A stretch of DNA of 64,000 nt. Source: Ruminococcus sp. FC2018. GTDB lineage: Bacteria > Bacillota > Clostridia > Oscillospirales > Ruminococcaceae. The position numbers were made by a program, and so were the translations under genes. This document shows, piece after piece, positions 8,731 through 16,607 of the stretch; the stretch's first letter is position 1, and the number at the start of each line of letters is the position of its first letter. Under the pieces are notes generated by a model. It was not told where the DNA came from. It saw only the letters and a program-made list of their open reading frames with translations, and ran no database searches. The stretch lies in contig NZ_JHXH01000009.1 of NCBI RefSeq assembly GCF_000621805.1, positions 1-64,000 on the forward strand. The letters are read 5' to 3'.

Positions 8731-8759
8731 TTGACTTTATGGGCGAAAAATGGTATAAT
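8731..8759 (+). promoter_or_regulatory. sigma-A promoter of the first rubrerythrin gene
   Basis: TTGACT (8731-8736), a 17-base spacer, and a consensus TATAAT (8754-8759). Transcription would start near 8766, leaving a leader of about 65 bases. The rest of the 313-base gap 8519-8831 holds only the short ORF and hairpin noted at 8615. Confidence 0.85.
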
Positions 8760-8831
8760 GTCAAAACGGAGCAGACAGAAAACGTTGAAAGCACCGAGTC
8801 GGTGTAATAATAAATATTGGAGGGCGTAATT

Positions 8832-9371
8832 ATGGCAAATAAGTACAGCGGAACACAGACCGAAAAAAATCTTCAGGCTGCTTTTGCGGGAGAGTCACAG
8901 GCAAGGAACAAGTACACTTACTTCGCTTCCAAGGCTAAAAAAGAGGGCTACGAGCAGATAGCTGCCCTTTTCCTCAAAACTGCCGATAACGAGAAAGAGC
9001 ACGCAAAAATGTGGTTCAAGGAGCTTGAGGGTATTGGCTCAACAGCCGATAATCTCAAAGCAGCAGCTGACGGCGAGAATTATGAGTGGACGGATATGTA
9101 TGAGGACTTTGCAAAGACTGCTGAGGCAGAGGGCTTTGCGGAGCTGGCAGAAAAATTCCGTGGCGTTGCAGCAATAGAAAAGCATCACGAGGAAAGATAC
9201 CGTGCACTGCTGAAAAATGTGGAGGCGCAGGAGGTATTCAAAAAGAGCGAGGTCAAGGTGTGGGAATGTCGCAACTGCGGACATATCGTAGTTGGCACAC
9301 AGGCACCCGATATTTGCCCCGTTTGCGCTCACCCACAGGCTTACTTTGAGGTCAATGCTGAAAATTATTGA
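8832..9371 (+). CDS. rbr: rubrerythrin
   Basis: The product has 179 residues; the ATG at 8832 has GGAGGG upstream. The N-terminal ferritin-like four-helix domain carries the di-iron ligands ([23 protein letters not shown]). The C-terminal rubredoxin-like knot has two CxxC pairs (CRNCGH near 144 and CPVCAHP near 160). Rubrerythrins reduce hydrogen peroxide in the cytoplasm of anaerobes using electrons from NADH via rubredoxin. The gene is alone between a strong promoter and a bidirectional terminator. A second, more divergent rubrerythrin lies at 52051. Confidence 0.96.
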   Translation: MANKYSGTQTEKNLQAAFAGESQARNKYTYFASKAKKEGYEQIAALFLKTADNEKEHAKMWFKELEGIGSTADNLKAAADGENYEWTDMYEDFAKTAEAEGFAELAEKFRGVAAIEKHHEERYRALLKNVEAQEVFKKSEVKVWECRNCGHIVVGTQAPDICPVCAHPQAYFEVNAENY

Positions 9372-9380
9372 TAAAATAAA

Positions 9381-9424
9381 AAGCCTTCCGGTTCAGTTCA
9401 CTGATAGCCGGGAGGCTTATTTTT
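9381..9424. terminator. bidirectional terminator between rubrerythrin and nrdG
   Basis: The stem AAGCCTTCCGG / CCGGGAGGCTT (one mismatch) is flanked by T runs on both strands. It can end rubrerythrin on the plus strand and nrdG on the minus strand. Confidence 0.85.
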
Positions 9425-9960
9425 TATCTTAAATTGTAAAGCCGGTTTATAAGGTGTATTTCTCCTGTGGACAGGGTCAGCGGCAGGTCGATAAGCCGCT
9501 GGTTTTCAGAGCCTCTGAAATTCAGGGAGATGTTTTTCTTTTCCTCAACGAACTCTCCGTCAACCAGTACGTCGATACAGGAAAGCATTTCGTCGGTGAC
9601 CTCGCAGCGGGCACGGCTTGGCTTTAAAAGCTCCTCATCAAGCAGATAGCCTGTGTAGCACCAGATGTTCTTCTTTGGAAATCTGCTTCTGACCTCTTTA
9701 AGAAACGGCAGCAAGGCACGCTGATTATCCGGCTCCATAGGCTCGCCGCCAAGCAGGCTCAATCCGTCAATGTAGTCAGGGGAGAGCATTTCCAGCAGCT
9801 TGTCAGCAGTTTCCCGGGTGAACGGCTTGCCGTAGTTAAAGTCCCATGTCTGAGGGTTAAAGCAGCCCTTGCAGTGGTGGGTGCAGCCGGAAACGAACAG
9901 GCTCACCCGCACCCCCAAGCCGTTGGCAATATCGTAGTTTTTAATTTCACCGTAGTACAT
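9424..9960 (-). CDS. nrdG: anaerobic ribonucleotide reductase activating protein (radical SAM)
   Basis: The product has 178 residues. The radical-SAM cluster motif CTHHCKGC (CxxxCxxC, about 26-33) binds a [4Fe-4S] cluster that cleaves S-adenosylmethionine to put the glycyl radical on NrdD. The SLLGGEPM motif is the GGE element for SAM binding. The start has AAAGGA upstream. It lies downstream of nrdD in the same direction, separated by 241 bases that contain a two-hairpin repeat, so readthrough or a separate promoter would be needed for co-expression. Confidence 0.95.
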   Translation of the reverse strand: MYYGEIKNYDIANGLGVRVSLFVSGCTHHCKGCFNPQTWDFNYGKPFTRETADKLLEMLSPDYIDGLSLLGGEPMEPDNQRALLPFLKEVRSRFPKKNIWCYTGYLLDEELLKPSRARCEVTDEMLSCIDVLVDGEFVEEKKNISLNFRGSENQRLIDLPLTLSTGEIHLINRLYNLR

Positions 9961-10042
9961 AGTATTTGCGTCCTTTGTGTGCAGTATTATTTTATTGCAT
10001 CAAGATTTTAACGTTATCACTTGTGTTAAGCTGATTGTGAGT

Positions 10043-10190
10043 GTTCTTCTGAAATGATTTCTTCCATACCCCCTTCAAAACTCTCACTACTTTTTCGTTA
10101 TTTGGGGACTTGTTCCAAAATGGCGAAAAAGCAATAAAAGGTTTCTGAGGGGGCTTTGGGGGGAACTCTTCTCCAAAAGAGTTCCCCCCC
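10043..10190 (-). repeat. two-hairpin intergenic repeat, copy 1
   Basis: It lies 11 bases beyond the nrdD stop. Read on the minus strand, a perfect hairpin GGGGGGAACTCTT / AAGAGTTCCCCCC is followed by a conserved TCAGAAACCTT. A weaker second hairpin (CTTTTTCG...CGAAAAAG) and a conserved end TTCAGAAGAAC follow. A second copy lies at 23939-24085, in the same position 3' of argF. The ends match while the middle differs. This is the main content of the 241-base nrdD-nrdG gap. Confidence 0.75.
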
Positions 10191-10201
10191 AAATTAGTTT
10201 A

Positions 10202-12373
10202 TCACAAATGCATAACTCTTTCCTGTATCTCCTGGGTTCTGCCTTGATTCCAGAACTGAGTACCGATATAGCCGCAGGTACGTCTTGCAACGTTCATTTT
10301 GGACTGGTCACGATTGTGGCACTTGGGGCACTCCCACACCAGCTTGCCGTCATCGTTTACTATCTGTATCTCTCCGTCGTAGCCGCAGACCTGGCAATAA
10401 TCGCTCTTGGTGTTCAACTCAGCATACATGATATTATCGTAGATAAATCTGATGACTTTCAGCACCGCAGGGATGTTGCCCTGCATATTTGGCACCTCAA
10501 CATAGCTTATAGCTCCGCCGGGAGAAAGATGCTGGAACTGAGCTTCAAATTTCAGTTTTGTGAAGGCATCTATCTTCTCGGTAACGTGAACGTGATAGCT
10601 GTTTGTAATGTAGTTTTTATCGGTTATGCCCTCGATCTTTCCAAAACGCTTTTGCAGGCACTTTGCAAACTTGTATGTGGTGCTTTCCAGCGGTGTGCCG
10701 TAAATAGAGAAGTCGATGTTCTCCTTTGCCTTCCAGCGTTTGCAGGCATCGTTCATATACTGCATTACTTCAAGGGCAAACGGAGTAGCCTCCTCATCGG
10801 TATGGCTCTTGCCGGTCATATACTTAACGCACTCGTATAATCCTGCGTAACCCAGGGATATGGTAGAATAACCGCCGTAAAGCAGTTTGTCGATAGTTTC
10901 TCCCTTTTTCAGTCTTGCCAGCGCACCGTACTGCCACAGTATGGGCGCAGCGTCGGAAAGTGTGCCTTTAAGCCTGTTGTGACGCTCCATAAGAGCTCTG
11001 TAACACAGGTCAAGGCGCTCATCAAATATCTGCCAGAACTTGCTCATATCCTTGCCGGAGGAAAGGGCAATATCCACCAGATTGAGGGTAACAACGCCCT
11101 GATTGAACCTGCCGTAATACTTAGGCTTGCCGTTTTCGTCAACATAAGGTGTAAGGAAGCTGCGGCAGCCCATGCAGGTATAGCAGTGACCGTCGCCGTT
11201 TTTGTCCACCTTCAGTTTGAGCATCATTTTTTCGCTGATGTAATCGGGCACCATTCTCTTTGCTGTGCACTGTGCAGCCAGCTCGGTAAGGTAATAATAA
11301 GGTGTGCCCGGGTCAACGTTATCCTCCTCAAGCACATAGATAAGCTTCGGGAACGCAGGTGTGATCCATACGCCGTCCTCGTTTTTAACTCCGAGGATAC
11401 GCTGTTTGAGGACTTCCTCGATTATCATTGCAAGATCTGCCTTTTCCTGCTCGCTGCGTGCCTCGTTAAGATACATAAATACTGTTACAAAAGGCGCCTG
11501 TCCGTTTGTTGTCAGCAGAGTTACCACCTGGTACTGAATTGTCTGAACGCCCCTTGTGATCTCCTCACGCAGGCGCTTTTCGGTGACCTCATCTATTCTT
11601 TCCTCGTCAGCCTCAACGCCAAGCTCCTTTATTTCTTCAAGAAGCTCTTTCCTTATTTTCTCACGGCTGATCTGAACAAACGGTGCAAGGTGAGTCAGAC
11701 TTATGCTCTGACCACCGTACTGGTTTGAAGCCACCTGGGCAATTATCTGTGTAGCGATATTGCAGGCGGTGGAGAAGCTGTGAGGCTTTTCGATAAGCGT
11801 ATCGCTGATGACAGTTCCGTTCTGGAGCATATCTTCAAGGTTCACCAGATCGCAGTTGTGCATATGCTGTGCGAAATAGTCGCTGTCATGGAAATGGATG
11901 ATGCCTTTTTTGTGGGCATCAACAATGTCGGGAGGAAGCAGTATACGGTTGGTGATGTCACGGCTGACCTCGCCTGCCATATAGTCACGCTGAACGCTGT
12001 TTACGGTAGGATTCTTGTTGGAATTTTCCTGCTTTACTTCCTCGTTGTTACACTCGATAAGGGTGAGTATCTTGTTATCGGTAGTGTTGGATTTTCTTAC
12101 AAGATACCTGGTGTAACGGTACTTAACATATCGCCTTGCAAGGTCAAATGCGCCTTTGGACATTATCTGATTTTCCACCATGTCCTGGATCTCCTCCACG
12201 GACACAGCTCTGCCCATTTTGTTGCACTTGTACTCAACATACTCGGCGATGTCCTTGATCTGCTCTTTGGTCAGATCGTTCTTATGATCTGCTTCATTTG
12301 CTTTTGAAATGGCATTTACGATCTTCTCAATATCAAAGATCTCTTCGGAACCATTCCTCTTGATTATCTTCAT
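10202..12373 (-). CDS. nrdD: anaerobic ribonucleoside-triphosphate reductase
   Basis: The product has 723 residues. The start at 12373 is chosen for AAGGAG upstream and because it begins the ATP-cone (MKIIKRNGSEEIFDIEKIV); longer in-frame starts lack a ribosome site. The ATP-cone (about 1-95) is the allosteric on/off domain. The body is the ten-stranded barrel, followed by a zinc site (CQVCG and CPKC). The glycyl-radical loop RTCGYIG has its Gly at about 701. It makes dNTPs from NTPs without oxygen in the cytoplasm and is activated by NrdG. The promoter region carries a pair of NrdR-like boxes, so repression by NrdR is likely. Confidence 0.97.
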   Translation of the reverse strand: MKIIKRNGSEEIFDIEKIVNAISKANEADHKNDLTKEQIKDIAEYVEYKCNKMGRAVSVEEIQDMVENQIMSKGAFDLARRYVKYRYTRYLVRKSNTTDNKILTLIECNNEEVKQENSNKNPTVNSVQRDYMAGEVSRDITNRILLPPDIVDAHKKGIIHFHDSDYFAQHMHNCDLVNLEDMLQNGTVISDTLIEKPHSFSTACNIATQIIAQVASNQYGGQSISLTHLAPFVQISREKIRKELLEEIKELGVEADEERIDEVTEKRLREEITRGVQTIQYQVVTLLTTNGQAPFVTVFMYLNEARSEQEKADLAMIIEEVLKQRILGVKNEDGVWITPAFPKLIYVLEEDNVDPGTPYYYLTELAAQCTAKRMVPDYISEKMMLKLKVDKNGDGHCYTCMGCRSFLTPYVDENGKPKYYGRFNQGVVTLNLVDIALSSGKDMSKFWQIFDERLDLCYRALMERHNRLKGTLSDAAPILWQYGALARLKKGETIDKLLYGGYSTISLGYAGLYECVKYMTGKSHTDEEATPFALEVMQYMNDACKRWKAKENIDFSIYGTPLESTTYKFAKCLQKRFGKIEGITDKNYITNSYHVHVTEKIDAFTKLKFEAQFQHLSPGGAISYVEVPNMQGNIPAVLKVIRFIYDNIMYAELNTKSDYCQVCGYDGEIQIVNDDGKLVWECPKCHNRDQSKMNVARRTCGYIGTQFWNQGRTQEIQERVMHL

Positions 12374-12476
12374 ACCTTTTCTCCTTAGCAATAGATTATT
12401 TCTCAAAGCAGAGTCAATTTCTCTCTTTATCCCCCTTGGAGCAATATGCCAAAGCAAAGCTTGAACAAGGAAGTCG

Positions 12477-12525
12477 TCACAATATATTGTGCCCAAAATG
12501 CAGATAAGGTCACAGCATATTGTAT
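12477..12525 (-). promoter_or_regulatory. pair of candidate NrdR boxes upstream of nrdD
   Basis: Box 1 CACAATATATTGTG (12478-12491) is a perfect palindrome matching the NrdR consensus core. Box 2 CACAGCATATTGTA (12511-12524) matches less well. Centres are 33 bases apart, about three helical turns, as NrdR sites usually are. The boxes lie 105-150 bases upstream of the nrdD start, next to the promoter. Confidence 0.75.
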
Positions 12526-12553
12526 TTTACACTATCTCTTTATACGTGCGCAA
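12524..12553 (-). promoter_or_regulatory. probable nrdD promoter
   Basis: On the minus strand TTGCGC (12548-12553), an 18-base spacer, TAAAAT (12524-12529). The -10 abuts NrdR-like box 2, so binding there would block RNA polymerase. Confidence 0.5.
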
Positions 12554-12585
12554 GAAACAGTTTACAATACTTTCACAAAATTGTC

Positions 12586-12616
12586 TGTTGCATTTGCAAC
12601 AAAATTGTGATAAAAT
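12586..12616 (+). promoter_or_regulatory. promoter with overlapping palindrome for the Crp/Fnr gene
   Basis: TTGCAT (12588-12593), a 17-base spacer, TAAAAT (12611-12616). The palindrome TGTTGCATTTGCAACA (12586-12601) covers the -35 element. A site in this position suggests negative autoregulation, or repression by another regulator. Confidence 0.6.
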
Positions 12617-12670
12617 ACAATATATAGTGATTTGGTTTGTCATAGTGCACAATTTAAAGGGGTGATTTAT

Positions 12671-13312
12671 ATGAAAACGCTATATCCGTTAATTTCGCTT
12701 AACCAAAAAGAGACTCAGGAGCTTTTTGATTGTATCAAGCCGTCAGAATATGTATTTGCCAAGGGTGAGGAGATAATGCGTCTTGACGAGGAAAACAACA
12801 TGGCGGGGATAATTATTTCCGGCAGGGCATATCTTGTAACCACCACTTTTGACGGTGTGCGGACCATAGCGGATCACTATGAGCCGGGGTGCTTTTTCGG
12901 CAAGGGATTCTCTTTGTGCACAGATCTTGATCCGTACATTATCAGGGCTGCCAGCTCATGCAGGGTATACATAATGGAATACAACAAGCTGATGCACTGC
13001 TGCGATAACCGATGCGAGAAGCACGTCAGACTTATAGACTCGTTGATAATGTCCTCAATGCACCATGCTCAGCTACACATAGAGGTACTTAGCAGGCGGA
13101 CAATAAGGGGCAAGCTGCTTACATTTTTCAGACAGATGTCAAAAGAAAAGGGCAGCAGGACATTTGAGCTTCCTCTTTCTCTTTCGGATCTGGCGGATTA
13201 CATTTCGGTTGACCGAAGTGCAATGATGAGAGAGCTGAAAAAGCTCAACGATGAAAAGCTGATAGTTTCCCATGCAAGAAAGGTGAGCATACTTAAGGAT
13301 ATTATCATATAG
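12671..13312 (+). CDS. Crp/Fnr-family transcriptional regulator
   Basis: The product has 213 residues. The start at 12671 has AAAGGGGTGA before it; the longer in-frame start at 12632 does not. The N-terminal cyclic-nucleotide-binding-like beta barrel (about 10-120) lacks an obvious Fnr cysteine cluster; cysteines near 110-125 (CCDNRCEKH) could bind metal or respond to redox state. A dimer helix follows. The C-terminal winged helix is LSDLADYISVDRSAMMRELKKL. It is divergent from nrdD with adjacent promoters, so it may control anaerobic genes. That role is inferred from location only. Confidence 0.9.
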   Translation: MKTLYPLISLNQKETQELFDCIKPSEYVFAKGEEIMRLDEENNMAGIIISGRAYLVTTTFDGVRTIADHYEPGCFFGKGFSLCTDLDPYIIRAASSCRVYIMEYNKLMHCCDNRCEKHVRLIDSLIMSSMHHAQLHIEVLSRRTIRGKLLTFFRQMSKEKGSRTFELPLSLSDLADYISVDRSAMMRELKKLNDEKLIVSHARKVSILKDIII

Positions 13313-13317
13313 GCAAA

Positions 13318-13350
13318 AAAAGGACCCATGCCATACGCATGAGTCCTTAA
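13318..13350 (-). terminator. terminator of the Bax-inhibitor-like gene
   Basis: Minus-strand stem AAGGACTCATGC / GCATGGGTCCTT is followed by seven T. It is also close to the stop of the convergent Crp/Fnr gene. Confidence 0.75.
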
Positions 13351-13360
13351 AAAATGTTTC

Positions 13361-14401
13361 TTACTTATTGTTCTGGATCTTTGCAAGGAGCTGGAGCACT
13401 TTAAGATAAAGGTAGATAACACCTGTTACCAAGCCGAAGCTTGCTGCCCACTCATATCCCTTGGGAAGACCCTGTTCAACTGTTTTTGCTGCGTTGTCAA
13501 AGTCGCAGGTAAGGACAGCCGAAGCAAGCATAACGCCGATTATTCCGAACACGATACCGATAGGACCGTTGTTTGCCTGGATAATTGCTCTTACGATGCC
13601 GGAATTCGGAGCCACAAGAGTCATAACAAAGAAGATCAATCCGCCAAGGATCGAAACCAGCAAAGTGGTATAGACTACTTTTCTGAACCTGTTGGTGACT
13701 CTGATTATGCCCTTGGAATAAAGGACTGTGAGCACGCCGATTATAAGCAGTGTAAGTCCCAGAGCTTCATAAACGATGCCCTTATATGCTGCTGCATAAG
13801 TGTAGGAAGTCCAGGTTACAAGATATCCCATGCCTACGCAGTATATTGTTCCGAAGAAAGCAGTGGTCTTTGGTGCAAATGCGGTAACAAGTGCGGAGAT
13901 AAGAGTTGCTATGCAGGCACCTATGAGAATAGGATACTCCTGTGGGTAAAGGAGCTGTCCGTCTGCAACGCCGGTTTTGCCGAAATAGTAATGCAGATAG
14001 AAGAAGGCAGCCAGACCAAGTGCAAAGGTGAGCACAAAGTATACGGTCTTTGCGGCGATCCCTCCGAAGGTTGCAGCCTCAGCACCGGGAGCGTAGTCAG
14101 CCCCAAGCTTTGAAAGGTGCTTTACTCTTGGGTTAGCAAACGAGTCCATAAAAGAATTCTGTCTGTTTGCAGACTGACCGTTATTATAGCCGTACTGGTT
14201 GAACTGCTGATTGTACTGCGGCTGCTGGTACTGATTATACTGCTGCTGCTGGTACTGGTTATACTGCGGCTGTTGATACTGTTGATTATAGCCGGTCTGG
14301 TTACCAAACATATTCTGGTTGAACTGCGTGTTGCCGTTGTTATAACCGTTGCTGTTATATCCGTTGTTGTTATAACCGTTATTTCCGTTTGTAAAGTTCA
14401 T
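13361..14401 (-). CDS. Bax inhibitor-1/YccA-family membrane protein with Asn/Gln-rich N-terminus
   Basis: The product has 346 residues. Residues 1 to about 80 are made almost only of Asn, Gln, Tyr, Gly and Pro, with repeats of NGYN and QYNQYQQP. Residues about 105-345 contain seven hydrophobic helices of the BI-1/YccA type, ending with the family signature DFDNAAKTVEQGLPKGYEWA. BI-1 proteins are membrane proteins linked to calcium or pH leak and to membrane-protease regulation. The low-complexity tail resembles prion-like domains and should be cytoplasmic. The gene is monocistronic, with AAGGAAGG upstream of the ATG. Confidence 0.9.
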   Translation of the reverse strand: MNFTNGNNGYNNNGYNSNGYNNGNTQFNQNMFGNQTGYNQQYQQPQYNQYQQQQYNQYQQPQYNQQFNQYGYNNGQSANRQNSFMDSFANPRVKHLSKLGADYAPGAEAATFGGIAAKTVYFVLTFALGLAAFFYLHYYFGKTGVADGQLLYPQEYPILIGACIATLISALVTAFAPKTTAFFGTIYCVGMGYLVTWTSYTYAAAYKGIVYEALGLTLLIIGVLTVLYSKGIIRVTNRFRKVVYTTLLVSILGGLIFFVMTLVAPNSGIVRAIIQANNGPIGIVFGIIGVMLASAVLTCDFDNAAKTVEQGLPKGYEWAASFGLVTGVIYLYLKVLQLLAKIQNNK

Positions 14402-14434
14402 TAACGTTCCTTCCTTTCCTTCATTGATAGCCTA

Positions 14435-14462
14435 ATTATAGCATATTTACGCAAAAAGTCAA
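14435..14462 (-). promoter_or_regulatory. promoter of the Bax-inhibitor-like gene
   Basis: Minus strand TTGACT (14457-14462), a 16-base spacer, TATAAT (14435-14440), 34 bases upstream of the ATG. Confidence 0.8.
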
Positions 14463-14510
14463 GGCGGTTTTTGTAAAAATCCCGAATTGGCATTTTGTTC
14501 CATATAGCAA

Positions 14511-14533
14511 AGACCCACGACAAAAGCCGTGGA
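14511..14533 (-). other. small hairpin between moxR terminator and BI-1 promoter
   Basis: Minus-strand stem CCACG...CGTGG is followed by GTCTTTGC, with only a short T run. It may be a secondary stop for moxR transcription. Confidence 0.35.
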
Positions 14534-14563
14534 TCATTGCTAAAGGAAGTTTAGAAAAATATG

Positions 14564-14614
14564 AAGAAAAAATATGAAGATATCACTTCAATGATAAAAT
14601 GATATCTTCATATT
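14564..14614 (-). terminator. terminator of the MoxR-type gene
   Basis: The perfect 14-bp stem ATATGAAGATATCA / TGATATCTTCATAT (14572-14585 and 14600-14613) is followed on the minus strand by TTTTTTCTTC. It lies 40 bases after the stop codon. Confidence 0.8.
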
Positions 14615-14653
14615 GTGATAATACTATGATAATTAAAAGAATATCAGCGAAAA

Positions 14654-16186
14654 TTACGGCTGTCCCATAAAGTCGTCCTCAGCCAGGCAATCCTCAAGAT
14701 TAAGCTCATAGAGGTTATTGTATGTAGGCTGCTGAACCGGCTCACCTGCCAGCTGATAGTAATGCTCGGAACCGTACTTAGCGATAAAGTCGGTGGTATG
14801 GCAGTTGGTCTTGAGCTCGGTAATGAGCCTTTTGACCTCTGTGCTGCCTGCGCCGCAAGCATACTCATAGAACTTAAAGATGTTCTCAAGACCGTCCATT
14901 GACTGCTGTGTAACTGTTCTTGCAGCAACAAGCAGCTTGTTAAATGCATTCTGGAGAATGAGGATACACTTCTTCTTGTTATCGTTGCCCTCGTTGGTAC
15001 ACTTGTCAATGTAAGCGTACAGGTTGTGAAGGATCCAGTGCTGGATCTTCTTGTTTGAAGGCGAGATATTTCTTGCACGGATAGCCTTTTCAAGGTTCTT
15101 ATCTGTGTTCATGATATGCTCGGTGAGCACCTGTCTTGAAGAAAGACCGCTGTTGATCTTGATGACGGTATCCTCCAGCATCGGATGGATCTGTCTTATC
15201 ATCTTTTCCATCTGGATACAGCTTCTCATGGTGTATGTAACGCTGTCGATAAGCATAAGCATTACAGCTACCTTTTCCGGACCCTCGGCAACATTGAAGT
15301 CGTCAATGTTCTGCTGAGTGATCTGTCCTTCAAGTATAGCATCTACGTCATACTTCTCACGATAACCGTTGAATATGTCATAGAACTTGGAGAAACCGTT
15401 ATGAACATCGTCCTTCTGGAGATACTGTGCGATAAGGGTGTCATCAACAGGGATGCCCAGCTCTTCGTAAAGCTGCATCATTTCGGAAAGGTCTTCCCAA
15501 GCACGGGAGGTAACGATCTCCTTTGCATCCGGATGAACCAGGTAGTAATGATCTGCATGGAGCTTGAGGTATGTCATGATGCATGGATGGACGCCTGCAT
15601 AATAAGCATATTCCATCCAGATGGGAAGAACAGCTTCGCAGTCAACTCTCTTGAAACGGTCCCATGTTGCCATGTCGAACTCAACAACAGATCTGTTGTA
15701 CTCAGGTGGGTTACCTGCGGTAACGATTACCCATCCGGGCGGGATCTGGTGCAGACCGAAGATCTTATACTGCAGGAACTGGAGCATGATAGGTGCAAGT
15801 GATGTGGATACGCAGTTTATTTCGTCCAGGAACAGTATGCCTTCACGGATACCTGTGTCCTCCATTGTGTTATAGATGTTAGCAATGATCTCACTCATTG
15901 TATACTCGGAAACCTGCTCATCCTTACCTACATAGTTTCTGGTAACGATGTTGGGCAGACCCATTGCGGATTCTCTCGTCTGGTGAGCCATTGAGTAGGA
16001 GATAAGGTTAAGACCTGTCTCCTGGGCGATCTGCTCCATGATAGCGGTTTTACCGATACCGGGGGCACCCAGCAGAAATACAGGACGCTGGTGCTCGATG
16101 CTGATCTTATAGTCACCGAACTCGTCCTTTACGAGGTAAGCGGTGATCGCATTTTTGATCTGATCCTTTGCTTCTTTTATGTTCAT
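14654..16186 (-). CDS. MoxR-type AAA+ ATPase
   Basis: The product has 510 residues. Walker A GAPGIGKT is at 40-47, Walker B ILFLDEIN at about 117-124, and sensor-1 Asn in VTAGNPPEYN near 159. The spacing and the GLPN segment before Walker B fit the MoxR/dynein-related AAA_5 group. About 230 residues follow the ATPase core and have no motif I know; MoxR proteins are often about 330 residues, so this one is long. MoxR ATPases act as chaperones that remodel partners, often VWA proteins. A VWA protein gene is divergent from this one across a 421-base gap. The partnership is inference. Confidence 0.88.
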   Translation of the reverse strand: MNIKEAKDQIKNAITAYLVKDEFGDYKISIEHQRPVFLLGAPGIGKTAIMEQIAQETGLNLISYSMAHQTRESAMGLPNIVTRNYVGKDEQVSEYTMSEIIANIYNTMEDTGIREGILFLDEINCVSTSLAPIMLQFLQYKIFGLHQIPPGWVIVTAGNPPEYNRSVVEFDMATWDRFKRVDCEAVLPIWMEYAYYAGVHPCIMTYLKLHADHYYLVHPDAKEIVTSRAWEDLSEMMQLYEELGIPVDDTLIAQYLQKDDVHNGFSKFYDIFNGYREKYDVDAILEGQITQQNIDDFNVAEGPEKVAVMLMLIDSVTYTMRSCIQMEKMIRQIHPMLEDTVIKINSGLSSRQVLTEHIMNTDKNLEKAIRARNISPSNKKIQHWILHNLYAYIDKCTNEGNDNKKKCILILQNAFNKLLVAARTVTQQSMDGLENIFKFYEYACGAGSTEVKRLITELKTNCHTTDFIAKYGSEHYYQLAGEPVQQPTYNNLYELNLEDCLAEDDFMGQP

Positions 16187-16255
16187 ACTACAACCCCTTT
16201 GTTATATGCACGGGCGCAAAGTCACTCTGCCCTGTGCATAAGATTTAACAAATTT

Positions 16256-16284
16256 ATTATACACAAATATTTATAGTATGTCAA
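16256..16284 (-). promoter_or_regulatory. consensus sigma-A promoter of the MoxR-type gene
   Basis: Minus strand TTGACA (16279-16284), a 17-base spacer, TATAAT (16256-16261): a perfect match to consensus in both boxes. Confidence 0.9.
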
Positions 16285-16503
16285 CATATTTTTTTATCTT
16301 TGTAGTCTTGCACAATGCAATTTGTACAAAATTGTCTATTTGATTTCGTCATTGGATTTTACGGGCACATTTTCAAATAAAATAAAACCCGGTGTGCATA
16401 AGATATGTAGCCAATATGAAAAAACAGTTCAATAGTTATTGTGATATAGCCAATTATCGCAGTTGTATATAAAGAGGAAGCAAAATTTGTCTAATATATC
16501 AGC

Positions 16504-16562
16504 TTGAAAAAGGGTAGTAAATGTGATAGAATTATTCTGTTAATAATGGGGTCGTGCCCCAT
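16504..16562 (+). promoter_or_regulatory. promoter and leader hairpin of the VWA gene
   Basis: TTGAAA (16504-16509), a 17-base spacer, TAGAAT (16527-16532). A hairpin ATGGGG-TCGTG-CCCCAT (16546-16562) follows near the start of the transcript. The remainder of the 421-base divergent gap is AT-rich and shows only a twice-repeated GTGCATAAGAT (16233 and 16393 areas). Confidence 0.6.
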
Positions 16563-16607
16563 TTCAATGATACAGCTTGATTAGGCTGCAGGGAGGATGC
16601 TTTAGGT

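Noticed and set aside
8576-8794. 72-codon minus-strand frame upstream of the lipoprotein gene
   Set aside because: It runs through the rubrerythrin promoter and the hairpin in antisense, and lacks motif and ribosome site.
10979-11728. 249-codon plus-strand frame opposite nrdD
   Set aside because: nrdD is unambiguous on the minus strand, and the plus frame has no recognisable motif or start signal.
14117-14404. Long plus-strand frame rich in Leu/Val/Ile opposite the Asn/Gln repeats
   Set aside because: It is the antisense shadow of the CAG/CAA/TAC repeats of the BI-1 gene. It has no ribosome site and no promoter.
16215-16405. Twice-occurring GTGCATAAGAT motif in the MoxR/VWA gap as an operator pair
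   Set aside because: The 11-base match is near chance in AT-rich sequence and the two copies have no fixed relation to the promoters.
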